Assembly: GCA_030549495.1 (NCBI GenBank)
Contig: JAUIRK010001021.1
Location: 62,001-126,000 of the forward strand
DNA length: 64,000 bases
Origin: Nectonema munidae
Lineage: Eukaryota > Nematomorpha > Nectonematoida > Nectonematidae
Direction of reading: 5' to 3'
Shown here: in pieces, positions 22,713-34,900 of the stretch
How the letters are laid out: every line of letters begins with the position of its first letter
How positions within the stretch are numbered: position 1 is the first letter of the stretch
Notes under the pieces: generated by a model
What the model was told of the DNA's origin: nothing
The model's database searches: none
Seen by the model: only the letters and a program-made list of their open reading frames with translations
Position numbers and translations under genes: made by a program

Positions 22713-23225
22713 GATGTGTGCCCATGAAATATTAAACAATCCTGTAAAGATTGGAGGTCCAAACTGCACCGTGGAAATTGATGAAACAGTCTATGATAAA
22801 AGAAAGTACAATCAAGGAAGAATGCTGAAGGAACAGTGGGTGTTTGGAGGCGTTTGTAAAGAAACTAGAGATGTCTTTCTATATATGCCGTAGAGTGAAG
22901 AGACCGGAGTACACTGGAGAGCTGAATCAAGGAAAACATTCTACCAGGTAGTACGATCGTTAGCGACATGTGGAAAGCATATGAAAAAATAGAGGATATT
23001 TCTGGGTAGAACTTTAAGCACTTAACAGTAAATCACAGTGAAAACTTTGTAGATCCTATCACTGGAGCTCACACACAAAAAATTGAAAGCACCTGGAATT
23101 TGCTGAAACGCCGTAACAAAAGGCACTGTGGAACTAAGCGTGAAATGATAGATGTTTACCTATGTGAATTTATTTAGCGTCGCCAGCATGAGGGACAAGA
23201 CTTATTCAAGGTGGTACTAGAATAT
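22713..23225 (+). pseudogene. Merlin transposase remnant
   Basis: Plus-strand pieces in order: VKIGGPNCTVEIDETVYDKR (first Asp region), KEQWVFGGVCKETRDVFLYMP, TVNHSENFVDPITGAHTQKI and ESTWNLLKRRNKRHCGTKRE, ending in YLCEFI.RRQH. These match the Merlin/IS1016 DDE domain, including the H..NFVDP..GAHTN.IE block before the last catalytic Glu. Several in-frame stops and at least one frame change interrupt it. TTTCAG directly precedes the first block and could be an old splice acceptor. It is in the opposite orientation to the fragment at 21226-21423 and is a different copy. Confidence 0.85.
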
Positions 23226-24596
23226 ATTTCAAAATTCAAAGTTTTTAAAAGATTTTGTGTTCTTAACAAATGCATAGGAAATAAACAATTTTAAATAGCC
23301 ATAACTTTTTTATTTTTCATTTCTCGAAAAAAAGAATTAAATTTTCGGAAAGAGCATAAAAAACTGCATTAGAAAAGTGTATTTTGGTTTCATAGTTTTA
23401 CCGGCAGTGAAACCGAAAAGATCCGTTATAGATTACATACTTTAATAAATTGTTAGTTAGTAAAATTTTAAATGATTTAGAGTCAATAGAGGAAAATTAA
23501 AAGATTCACTTTTCGCTTTTCAAGTATTCGCACTTGGCGTGTGTATCGTTGTTCATAGTCTGAGTGAAATATTATTACAAAAATATTAAAATCAATAGTT
23601 TGTAAATGAACTATTCAATGAAAGTCTTAAAATGGAAAAAAATACCAGGACAAGAAGAGCCTTTGCTGCAATAATAGCCAATACTGGATATGTTTTCTCT
23701 TCTCATGAAGTATCTGAATCAGTCGTAGATCATCGTGAAATGCGAGGCCTGAAAAAATAGTAAAATAAAAGTTACGATAATTTGTTTTGTGCTAAAAGTA
23801 AAATAGCAAGAGTGTTGTAAAATTTGGGGATATAATAGCAGGAGCCAAGTGAGATGTGATCAAGGAGTAATAGTAAAACCGAAAAATGAGTGCAAAAGGG
23901 ATGGAAAAGCCTGCATGCCTTTTGATTGATGAGTTAAATTGCGAGTTAGAAGGAAGGAGGATTAAATCGGGGTTTGGTTAATGATTTTGAAGAAGAGAGA
24001 GAAAAGATCAAAGTAGTTTGTGTCATATGTTTGAGTTATTACTTCGTTGAGGATATGGGCCTAGGAATCTGTACTCGAAAAAAGAAAGAGAATCCTCACT
24101 CATAAAATCAATTTATATCTGGGTCTTGATATATATCGATATAAACGATTGATATGTATCAGTTGTAATTTATCGCGCAACCCTCTAGTTACAACCACAC
24201 GTTAGACGCACCGTGACCTTTGATTTCACAAATAACGATCAATTTACACGCGAAAAAGCAGCCTAGGATTTTCGTTACAATCGTTGAAAGAAGAGGTAAA
24301 AGATATGCTTCTTCATATTTGTTGCTTTACAAAACAAACAAAGAACTTGGATATAAAAGGACTCAAAATTGTGGCTTGATTGAAAGAGAAGAATGTTTCA
24401 TTTTGCTTATTTTTTCCTTTATGCTGTTCTCGCAAGAAGCTCCCTTTTCACAGGTATATTAAGATTTCATTACTTCATTATTATCAATAGAATCTTTACA
24501 AAAAATAACAAAATGTTTTTTACAAGAAATATTATTACACAATGAACATACATCTTTTGTGTTTCATGGTATTTTCCTTTTTGCAGTTTCAGTGAT
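23226..24596. other. AT-rich intergenic stretch
   Basis: About 1.4 kb. An 80-residue plus-strand frame (24220-24462) has no recognisable domain and a low-complexity end. I see no clear repeats. Confidence 0.4.
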
Positions 24597-26013
24597 TTAT
24601 TCTTCGAGTGGCTTTCGTTTTTTGTTTCTTTGCCCATACATTGAAACTTTAGAGGGCATATAAGTGGAAATAGAAACAACGATTTCCATTTGGTTCATGT
24701 CCAGGTTTCTTATGAAATTTGTGTGCAAATTTTTGGATTCATTTAACGTTGAAGATGCATGAAATCTTTCTTTTTCATCATTAATTTTGAAAAGTACCCA
24801 GCAGTTGTGTACAAAAATATGGAATATGTTAGTAATTAATCTTTTTCCCCATCTTCCATCTCTATAATACTGAGAAGTGGAATACAAACAGACATTTTGG
24901 TCTACTCGATGAACTGTTGTATAATACTTTACTTGCTATGTAATCTCATCTTTTTCTAATTCTATCAATTCTTTTTATAATATAATGATCATGACCATAT
25001 TGATGATGATCAGTACTTACCAAAACAATTGGCTGTTTGCTTTTTTTATCATGATATATTGAAAAGTGGAGAGTTTTTCCATCCTCATATTTTTTTTCTA
25101 TAACATCAAGTTTTCTACGAAATTGTGATGCTGCTTGCTTACAAAAATCTTTTTATCAAATCAGGATCAATAAAAGTAGTAAGTCTCTTTCTTGAAAAAG
25201 TTCCATTACATTTTACAAGATATTCCAGTATCTAACAAAAACTCAACAACATTTTTATTAAGGCTATCAGCAGTCATTCAAAATTTTTTCATTATTTGGT
25301 TTACAAGCTCAAGAATACCTTGATAAGAATTGATTTTTTTTTAGAGATTGTAAGAAAATATCATAAATATATATATAGTGCTCATCATCCGCAACAATGA
25401 AAAATTATTTACCACATTTTCCTTTTTTACCTTTAATGAAAGTTTTAAGAGGGTCTTTTGGTAAGAAAGATTTTCTTAAATTTCATCTAGACAAATACTC
25501 GAATTGGGATCAGGGTATTTATATTTAATGAACACACCTGACATTTATAAAATTAGTTTTGCACATAATTTGTTAAGATGTTTTGGCATTGAAATATTCA
25601 TATGTTCCATCATTTCTAACTTTCTTAATTTTTTGGTTCCCTTTTATATTAAAGACTTTTCCTGGACCAAGTAACGCACAATTTTAAGACACTTAATTGG
25701 AACACCATATTGGTCTTTTATAAATGTCTCTAAACTTTTATTAAAACTTTGAATACTAACATGTTTACCTTTATCTGTATTCACCAATAAATGAAACCCA
25801 AAATTTTGAAAGAGCTTTTGAAAACTTATCATTAATAATTCCATTTTTAATTTTACCGTTTTTATTTGTCCAAAATAAAATGTAATCGATAATTTTCCCA
25901 TAACAAAAACAAAAAAAGCTTTTTGTTTTCAAAGGTATTTTTGAGAACAAAAGCTCTATGTAAAATGAAAATTTCGTTTTTAACAAGCGAGAAAAATGTC
26001 GATTCGACATCAT
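24597..26013 (-). pseudogene. piggyBac transposase remnant, C-terminal part
   Basis: The minus-strand frame 24950-24600 contains RVDQNVCLYSTSQYYRDGRW then GKRLITNIFHIFVHNCWVLF, which resembles the piggyBac C-terminal block (VDR.DQ...Y...R....W..R.....D....N....Y). Upstream on the same strand (25901-25644), a piece with FQNFGFHLLVNTDKGKHVSI could be the second catalytic Asp region (WG.K.W...D...GY). The middle is too decayed to follow. Orientation and order agree with one dead gene, but the upstream assignment is tentative. It is a separate copy from the remnant at 17118-18513. Confidence 0.5.
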
Positions 26014-26660
26014 CGTATCCTAGGAGAATAGAAAACACGACTAATTAACAATTTTTTGTTTTTTTTCCCGTTTATTTTTCAAACTTATGGTCTAATCCAA
26101 CAAAAGTTGAACAAAAAGTGTATTAAGTTTAGGGGCGGGGGGGGGGGGGGGGGGGGGGGGGTGTCATTTTTGAAAACAAAAGCTCTGAAAATACGAAAAG
26201 AAGAATTTCGTTTTTAAGTCTAATTATTTTACTTATGGTCTAATCCAGGGGTTGGCAAAGTGGTCGATATCCACACCTGGGGATCGATAACAGATCTTAG
26301 GGGGTCGATAAGATAGACAAACTTACCAAATTGTGCTATGCTTTTTTTACTTTATAGTAGTAATAAACATCTTTTTTCTTTTAAAACATAGCTTAGGACA
26401 TTGTATAGTATAGGGTATATGAAATATTTTTGGTTTGTACTTTTTCTCTTAATTGTTGGACATTGATTAATCTTTTTATGAAACATTTATATGAGTGGTG
26501 GGGGTCGTTTGCCGATCCATGATCAAAAAACTAATTGAAATACTGTGCCAAGTTTGGTGGGGGAAGGGAGGAGGGTTCTTTTTGAAAAAAGCTGTGAAAA
26601 TGAGTAAACAGCAGCAAATTTCGTTTTCGGGATTCGATATGATCGTGTCCAAGGGGTCGG
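25930..26660. repeat. Diverged local repeats with a long G run
   Basis: A segment with AAAGCTCT...GAAAATTTCG recurs three times, near 25935, 26180 and 26590, and ACTTATGGTCTAATCCA occurs near 26086 and 26233. Between the first two copies is an almost pure G run of about 26 bases (about 26136-26161). The spacing is irregular, so this is a set of old duplications and not a tidy array. Confidence 0.55.
26250..26520. mobile_element. Possible hAT-type short element
   Basis: It begins CAGGGGTTGGCAAAGTGG and ends near GTTTGCCGATCCATG, an approximate inverted match. CAGGGGTTGGCAAA is a common hAT terminal motif. I see no matching 8-bp target duplication, so the right end is uncertain. Confidence 0.35.
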
Positions 26661-26900
26661 GATATGGAAGTGTCAATTTTCTAAAATTTGGCAAATATAA
26701 AATAATCTTAACCTTATTTAAAATATAATCAAATCATTTGGAAAGTAATTAGCCTATTTACTTTAGAAATACAAAGACTATTTTTGATCTTAAACAACAT
26801 GAGCTACATTTTCTTGGAGATTTACAATATGTTAGGTACGTAAAGAGTAGTTTTAGATAAATCATACTTTAACATTAAAATAGATCATTTGGTTCTTCAA

Positions 26901-28510
26901 TTAACAGCCCTATTCATGACGGGCTATTTTCTCACTTCTTTTTTCTTAAACTATTGAATATTTTTACTAAATCTGGCGTGAACCCACAAAATAATTTATT
27001 GTGAATTGAAAATCAATCAAACCTGTCAATCAATATACTAAATATATAAACTTGAAAATATATTAAAAATTCCTCATTTTTTACGATAATATTGTCTTAA
27101 TTTATTTAATAAACCAACTTTTCATGATTAATTCACCTAAAATATTTTACCTGTCAGTAAATTCGTTTTCACAGGTGACTTAATTGCAAACACTTTTTCT
27201 CATTATATTAAAATAAACTTATCCATACACAGCAAATCGAATATCCTCAATTTGATTCTGAAAATACTTGTGGATTTAAATTGCGGTTACTTTTTAAGTT
27301 TGGTTAATTTGTGGTCAGATATTTTTTCATAATTTTCGTCCCATTTAGCAAATCGACCTTTCTCTATTTCATCATGACATTATTTTTGTAAATATATACA
27401 CATGTAACGAATACTACATTTCAATGTGGTTAAAATGGTTATATATTTATTACTTGGTTCCACACTACATTGACTTTTATATATTAAAGCACAATCGATA
27501 AAATGATTTTCTTTTTTGATAAAATAATGATTTTATCCATCCCATAAATAGGAATGGGGCCAAATTTCTAATCAAAGCGACATGAGATCATGTTAAATAA
27601 AAGGTCATGAATAATAAATTCAGCAATAACATTTATATGAAAATTGTTGTAAAATTACATGGTGAAAAATATTACTGGCTACTAATCTAACTCAACTGAG
27701 CACGTTTAGCCATCCTTGGTTTGATTCTTGTTCTTTATTTTATCTTTCCCTTAGTTTACTAATTAAAGAGGGAGCTTTAAACTATAAATCTCAATCCGAC
27801 CTTTATTGTTTTGCTTACAAATACACTCTCAGCCTACTTGATTTTTCTATACTTTATATGATATTTAATTTTGCTCGTAATTCTAAACTGATCTTACCTT
27901 TGTAGCTCTACTTTCATTAGAAATTCATTTTTTGCAATCTATGTTCGAAAAAACATTTTCAGAGATTTTTTAAGATCAGAATTTAAGCGATTTCATAACT
28001 TTTCTGAATCTCCTTGTTGATCCTGTCTTTTTTTTATCAATATAATGTATTGTATTATCAGTGGTTATGAACAAATATCACTGTAAATATTTGCTAGCCA
28101 AACATTTTTCAAAATTCTTGTTCTTGGTGAATCCATTCATAATCCTCTTTTTTCAATTTCAAATACTTTTCAGACGAAAAAAATTTCAGAGGTAAGCCGT
28201 AAACTTAATTGATACTTATAGGCACTTTGACACCCTAATTGCAAAAATTCAGTATGGAAATGAAATCAGCATGATTGATTTAGTATATAATTTAGTAATA
28301 ATATCTTTGGACACAATTTTCATGCGAAAACCGCAAATTTGATTGACACTTTCATAAATATTCACACCCTAATGGTGAAAAATATGTTGAGATATGAAAT
28401 CAGCATGGTCGATTTGCTATAAAAAATTAATTTTATTTAAAATTTGAATGAATGTTTTCGTAAGCGTTGTTAGAAAAAATATTCATTCAAATATTTGGAT
28501 CCTAAAGGGT
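26901..28510 (-). mobile_element. Decayed TTAA-family element, copy D
   Basis: It starts at TTAA (26901-26904) followed by CAGCCCTATT. It then shows, in the same order as copy B, a single Y-like unit (AATCAATCAAACCTGTCAAT near 27010), core sequence (27060-28160) and two X-like units (AACCGCAAATTTGATTGACA near 28327). It is heavily diverged with reduced arrays, and the right terminus was not found. There is no coding capacity. Confidence 0.6.
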
Positions 28511-28554
28511 AAATATAGGAAATAAAAATTTTACTATAGAGTATATTTATATTT

Positions 28555-28662
28555 GATTATCTTCTTCTTCTTTGATTACACCTTGTCCCCATGTTGGGGT
28601 CGGTGGCTGAGATCCGCTCTCTCCATTTTTTCCTGTCCTGCGCCTCCTCTTCGGTCAGTCAA
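28555..28662 (-). mobile_element. LINE 3' end, 5'-truncated
   Basis: On the minus strand the frame reads LTEEEAQDRKKWRERISATD then PNMGTRCNQRRRR and a stop. This is the typical C-terminal end of the second ORF of non-LTR retrotransposons (EEAQDR..WR..I...DP). A short AAG-type microsatellite tail follows, as expected at a LINE 3' end. Only about 100 bp survive, consistent with 5' truncation at insertion. The clade cannot be fixed from so little. Confidence 0.65.
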
Positions 28663-28783
28663 TTAACATTTTAAATAACAAATGTAATTTGATTATAATA
28701 GTGTATAAAAAGGTTTCTGTAAAATTTTAGTCTGTCACGTTAAAAGCGGCGTCTTCACTGTAAAAGAAAATGTTTGTATTTAG

Positions 28784-28942
28784 AAAGTAAAAAGATAAAA
28801 GTTGGTTACTTCCCAAACTGGACCAAATGGAGACAAGGAATAGGCAAGTATGGAGTTGAAGATGTTGACTCTTCTCAAATAACTCACTTGGTTTACGCTT
28901 TTCTAAACTTTGGCCCTGACGGCTCAATAGAAACGAACTACG
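28784..28942 (+). CDS. Chitinase exon 1 (first visible)
   Basis: Encodes KIKVGYFPNWTKWRQG and ITHLVYAFLNFGPDGS, strands 1 and 2 of the GH18 barrel. The acceptor is TTTAG. It begins with the last two bases of a split codon and ends with one base (G) before GTATCG. The next intron is only 55 bp. Confidence 0.9.
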
Positions 28943-31900
28943 GTATCGTCTTAAAAAATGAAATGTTTCGCCTCAAAATGATTTCTTTGCACAACAGATA
29001 CGGATCTAGATTTTAAAGCACTGAAAAAGCTGAAGATTTCAGCTCCAGAAGTAAAAATCATTCTAAGCGTTGGCGGATGGAACGCTGGTCCTGAAGGAAC
29101 GGGTGGAAGATCAAATTTCATGTAAAATGCTTTGCCGTCTTCTTTATTCACAAAATTTGTACAATTGGTCTCTAATTGCCGATAAGCTGGTGTGGTATTT
29201 TGTAATCAAATTTACGGAGAATTTTCGAACAAATATTTTAATTCAAATTAGGAAAAAGTGGCGCGTAATTTTCCAAATCAGAAAAATATGGAAATGACAT
29301 GTTCACAGTGAGTACTATTAAACACCATGCGCAAATAGCGTGTATATAAGACTCCTATATTTATAACTTTCTTTATTTGTCAGTATCGCATCCAAGGGAA
29401 GAATTTTTGAGTTATTGGTGATCTTCACGGGCCCTCAATTTTTTTTAATAATGTATATCAAAACATGGCTATGCTTTATGATAAAGATGCTGTATTTATT
29501 TATGTTAGAGGAAAAAATAAAAGAAATTCACTTACTTACTGACTTTTTTTAAAGATGCCATTTAATTTTATTGAAAATAAAAAAATAGTAGATTTACAAA
29601 AAAATATTATTATATAAATTAGTTACGATAATTTATAAAAATTTAGCGTAAATTTTTTTGTAAAGCAAATTAGAAACTCTTTTTTAAATGTGGTGAGAGG
29701 AGAAAGGGGGAGATAACGAATGTGGATCGGATATTCTTTCATGACTAGACCGTGATAACCTTACCCTACGTTCCCTTTAGAGGGTCAAATAAATTGAACA
29801 TATTTTCAAATTTAGACATAAAGACACTTCTAAAAATCTATTGATCATTCTACTTGAACACAAAAATAATTAAATAATTGAGTACAAATATATCAAATAT
29901 ACAAGTAAAATTTGTTTAAGTTATTTTAATTTATTTAACAATTTGTGAGTAAAAAAACACAAAATAAAAAAACAGGTTCGAGTAAATGAAAAACAAAAAA
30001 AGGAGGGCGGCAGGGGGATACAAGGATTTTATTTTTACCTTCTCGATTCTTAGCAAAGAAGGTAAGTTCGAAAATTTGATTTAAAAAGATAAATTTGGAA
30101 CATGTATGTCATGCAAACAGTGTAGTGATGGAAGCGTGTAATGTTCGTTTACTCATCCTGAGTTCGAATGTCGATCGTATACATTATTTTTTTTGGATGT
30201 GACAGGGCAACAACTAAAAAAATAACAAAAGGAATATTTTATATACAATCCATTTTGAAAACCACATCGCTTTATTTCTTCCTCTCTTAACAACTCAATC
30301 GAAGTTTTCTTTATCTTCTTGCTTGTAATAATGCCAAATTTAGTGTTTTACTCAGATAACTCTTATTCTATGCTAGGTGCAGCTTATTAAAGGAATCCAT
30401 AGAAAAATCCCAATTTTTCACTTATAATAAAAAAATAGGGGTTCAAAAATTCTAGCTCCAAATATGATATATTCCTTTTTTAAGTATATTGTTTCAAAAT
30501 TTACTAAAATACTTTCAGATCAATAAAAAGTATGTTTTATAGATTGAACATGAATTTTCTATATTTTGAAAATAAACAGTTCATGCAAAAAGAAGTTCAT
30601 TGTAACAAGCAATTAATCTAACACTTAATTTGAAACCCACACTCTTTCCAAGTTCTAAGATGTATATATTCCAAAACAAATCGCAAAAATGGAAAATTCT
30701 CCAAGTCTTGGAAGGAAATGGGAAGTGTTTGGCGATTTCTTCATCGCGTATGTGCTTACGACCCATTTTTTAGTTCTCTGCATCGCATTGAAGGAAAGAA
30801 ATATATGCCCCTAGGATCGAATACAGATAATTTGATGTGGTGAAAGTGTAACCTTACACTTCCACCACTAGACCATGCCGACAACATTTTACACTATTAT
30901 ATGTCAATACTTACACATTGAAGAGATATATTTTTTCTCATTGTTACTAGTGTTTTACCATCAAAATCTATATATGGCTCATATTTATACCTATAAAATT
31001 GATGGGTGTTTTTTTTTAAATACCCCTCTATAATTGAATTTTCCCAATATTTTGCTATCAATTACCTTTAAAATGAATGTAATTGGCTGGACTTTTGTTC
31101 CTTAACTATCATTATTTTTCATTGGAAAAAAATTTGAACCACTTAAATATATGAGTAGTGATAGATGCGTGAAAGTGAAAAAAAACACCAATATCTCTAT
31201 GAGACCAAGAGAAGTAAACCCCGAACAAAGGAACTCGAGAGATCAACTCTGATATATGATCTGAATTTATTTTTAATTCCTTCAAACTTTTTCACTCATT
31301 TTTATCTTGATTCAAAAAATCAAAAATATCCTGGAAAAGCACGAGGATAATTAAATAAGCGGCAGAAATGTCTAAGCAAATTCATTTTAGATCCAACATT
31401 TTAAGCCGATTTGATGTGAGATAGAGCAAAAGACATTATGTATATAAAACTAACTTATGCGGTTAACGCCGAGAATCGACAATGGTCAAAAATAAAATCT
31501 GGTGCGTTTATAAACGCTTTTTCAAGAAATGGTCTGCACTACTATATAAATAGAATTATGGGATTAAATGGGTTAGTTTTACCACATTTTCGTGGTAATT
31601 ACCACAAGATTAGGAAACAAGATTTCTTTTGTGGAAGGAAACAAATTTTAAAACTATCTTAAAACCCATTTAAGCTTTACCAGTGTCCCATGTTGAGATG
31701 ATGGACTCAGCACGGAAGCCTCTCGGTTCGACTCATCATCGATACCAATTTGTTCATAGTTTGGTACATCAGTGCCTTGTCGATGAAAACACACCAACGG
31801 TACCTTTACCTTACCTTTAAAATAAAGAGTTCCCGATTTGCGCTAATTTCTATCAATTCCATTGAGAGTAAGAGTTTGTCTGAGTTTTCCCTTTGAGAGC

Positions 31901-34900
31901 ATTCACCTTAACCCATTTAAGGCCAAGCAAAGCAGACGATATCTAAAAAAACGCAGACGATTTATATTCAAAGTCATTTAAAAAAGCAGACGAAGATGAA
32001 ATTACTTATGTTCCAAAATAAGAACATTGGCCGTAAATGGGTTAAATGGGGAAAGAAGTTATGGAAGATTGCTTTTTGCGGCCCTGCATCATATTTACAA
32101 CTTTGTGCTACATTTTTGTGCTTTGCAGAACCATAGCAAATAATGCAGACACCGTTGACGCGTTCGCCAAGAATGCATTGAAGTTGATTCAAGAAAATGG
32201 ATTCGATGGATTTGACATCGATTGGGAGTACCCCATCGAAGACACAAAGCAAAATTATCACAAAATGATTAAGGTAAGTCACGGTTCCCACGATAAATAT
32301 AATGCTAAAAAAAAACTCCTACAAAAATCCAAAATAAACGCTAAAAATTCTTTTTTGAAATATTATTTTAAAATTTTTTAATTTATCTATCATAATTGCA
32401 TTTATTAATCCATTTAAAAGGAATTTAAAAAATCTGGCGCATCATATTTGGCGCATAGCCCATAAAAGGTTTACCACCTCTGGCCTAGAGTCAAACAATA
32501 TACAGTGCAAACCGATTATAAAGAATTTGAGGGTGCCTTAAAAGATATTTCGTTATATCGTAAAAAATTTTTAAATTATAACCTAAAAGTATAATATAAA
32601 TTTATCTTCATACATTGGTAAAATAATCTTCTATTTTTGTTTGTTTTCCCGAGCAGCTTGAGTTGAATAAAAATTGTTACAGTTTTAACAAAATGGTGTG
32701 TTCTATTTCGTGCTGAGAACAAAATAAATGAAGTTTTTCAAGTGCTCTTCTGGCTTCAGCTTTAGTGACTAAGTTTCACCATTTTCGTCTACGTCTTCAT
32801 CAGAATCCATATTTTTTTCAAGCAAGACGTAATTGACGTCAGAAGTGACTAAATTTGAGTCAACACTAATTACATCTTCCAAATTTATATTTTCGTCCAC
32901 TAAATTAAACTCTCTTAGTTTATTCATCTATTCCCAATTTGAAGTGTTTCCATCAGACATTGTTGAATTTCTTTGATTTGGATTATCATATACTCTATAT
33001 TAATATTTTCACTATCTTCATCTTGAAACACAAATGCGAGAAAAACATTTTTTGATTGTATTTTCACTTACCATATGATCCAAGCAAATTGTAACATTAA
33101 CTTTGCATCAAAAAGAGTTAACTCAAAACTTTTTTAAGGTCATAAAAATCCAAAACTTTTTGTATAAGTTTTTTTCTGTAGTTAGATTTCAAACTTCTTT
33201 AAACACCAACATCACAGGGGGGGTTGTGAAAGGAGTTTGTGGGGGAAAAAAAAGTTGAACAATTTTTCAAACAATCAAAAAAAAAAGAAGGATTATCCAT
33301 AAACAGTATGACTTTACTTTTTTCTTTCTCCATTTTTCGATCAAAGTTTGTTATCCAATCTTGAAAATTTTTTCTTATCATTCATGCTTTTGTATTGTAC
33401 CCATCGTTTAATGGGAATTTTTTAATGTTTTCAAAACACCTGGGGTTTCGACTTTTACCTATAACTAAGGCAGCATTAGTTCCTGGTAAGGACAGTGCGC
33501 ATTCCACTATCTTCAGTGCATTATTTGTATGGAATATGATTCGCTTCAAAAATGATGAAATGCTCCAACCATTTGTTCTCTATCGTAATTTTTGCTGATA
33601 CCCAAAATTTAATCTTTTCATCATCAATATATTTTTTTAATAATGATGCCCCATTAAAAAGATCATTTTCGAAAATATTACTATATGGGAAATTTTGTGT
33701 AATATAATCGAATGATTTTTGCACATCATTCCATTTAAGTTCTTGTTTCAATGTAACCCAATGAAAATGTTTAATATCATTGTAATGTAGCGTCCACTCT
33801 TCTAAATAATCTATGCAGTTACTATACAACTTTTTAACATGATTCATGACATGTGCACGATTTATTGCAACTTGTTCTTCTAGCTGGCTTATACTATTAC
33901 GAATATAATTAACGGGAGGAAATTATTTTGTAACCGCTCATGGCACTGAAATTTTAAATTATTAACTTCATTTGCCACTTCGATTTCCAAAATTGTGCTA
34001 CCTTCAATAAGTTTTATAGCATTTTGAAAAAGAGCTGCTTGATTGTGTACAAACTCTAGCCAACGTTTAGAAGAATCTTTTTCAAAAAACTCTTCTAAAA
34101 TTCTAGGACAATTATCCTGTGAAGGATTTCAAGGGATCATATATTTTCAAAATTCTTTCCATACCTGGCAAAAGAGCTAACCAGCGCGTTTTACTGTATC
34201 CAAGTATTTTATGATATTCGACTGTATTTTAAAGTCTGTATAGCTTTGTTTTGAAGAATCACCCCATTTATAGGTAAATTTTGAGATCTTACATTAACAA
34301 ACAATTCCAACAACTTTCCATCTAATTCACTCACGTTCGAGTTTCCCATTCTTTTAGATTTGCTTGAAACAAAGCCTGAGTAATTTAAATTCACGATTTT
34401 TTCTTTATATCTAAGAATTGTATAGAGAAATATAAAAACGTTTTGGAATTTCACATTTTTTATAATTCTTGTTTTCTTCCACACCTTCTATTATTTCTGC
34501 TTTCTTTTTTAAGGTTAAACTTTTCCGTTATGTAGTCCATTTTAATTAAACATTAAAAAAACTAGAAAAAAAATAATAAAAATATTTTTGTATACTAATT
34601 ATTTTAAATTTATATATTTTTTATTATTAAAGTAATAGTTAAAATTTAGGCATTTTAAAAAAAGATAAGAAAACTTTTTATTGAAATTTTTGAAAATTAT
34701 TATTAATTAAAAAAATTCGTTATATTGACAATTCTTTATAACCGGCTTATTATCAAAACAAGGTATTTTTTCTAGGGACTTAATAATTCCTTTGTTATAA
34801 GCGATATTCGTTTTATCCGAATTCGTTATGAATGGAATTGACTGTATATACCTTTACACAAATTACAAGTGATATCTAGTTAAAAAAGTATTCCAGACCA

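Larger units (their letters stand above)
29122..32128 (+). other. Chitinase intron 2, repeat-filled
   Basis: A 3.0 kb intron between exons 2 and 3. It holds several tRNA-like SINE pieces and a TTAA MITE (separate entries). The remainder is AT-rich, with small frames such as 31438-31662 that show no recognisable domain. Confidence 0.8.
32503..34844 (-). mobile_element. pogo/Tigger-type element containing a hAT fragment
   Basis: Flanked by TA (32501-32502 and 34845-34846). The ends are imperfect inverted repeats, CAGTGCAAACCGATTATAAA and the complement of CAGTCAATTCCATTCATAAC. On the minus strand it encodes a CENP-B-type DNA-binding piece (34484-34209) and a DDE_1 piece (about 33480-33199), separated by about 700 bp that read as a hAT transposase. 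At 2,342 bp it is about as long as a normal Tigger. Decayed and inactive. Confidence 0.75.

Noticed and set aside
24110-24200. ATCGCGCAACCCTCTAG as a transposon end
   Set aside because: No inverted partner found nearby.
28784-28790. ATG at 28770 as the chitinase start
   Set aside because: It is out of frame with the GH18 exon, and TTTAG at 28779-28783 is a good acceptor with consistent phase; a true first exon must lie upstream.
30805-30880. Functional tRNA gene
   Set aside because: A- and B-box-like sequences are present, but acceptor and other stems do not pair convincingly.
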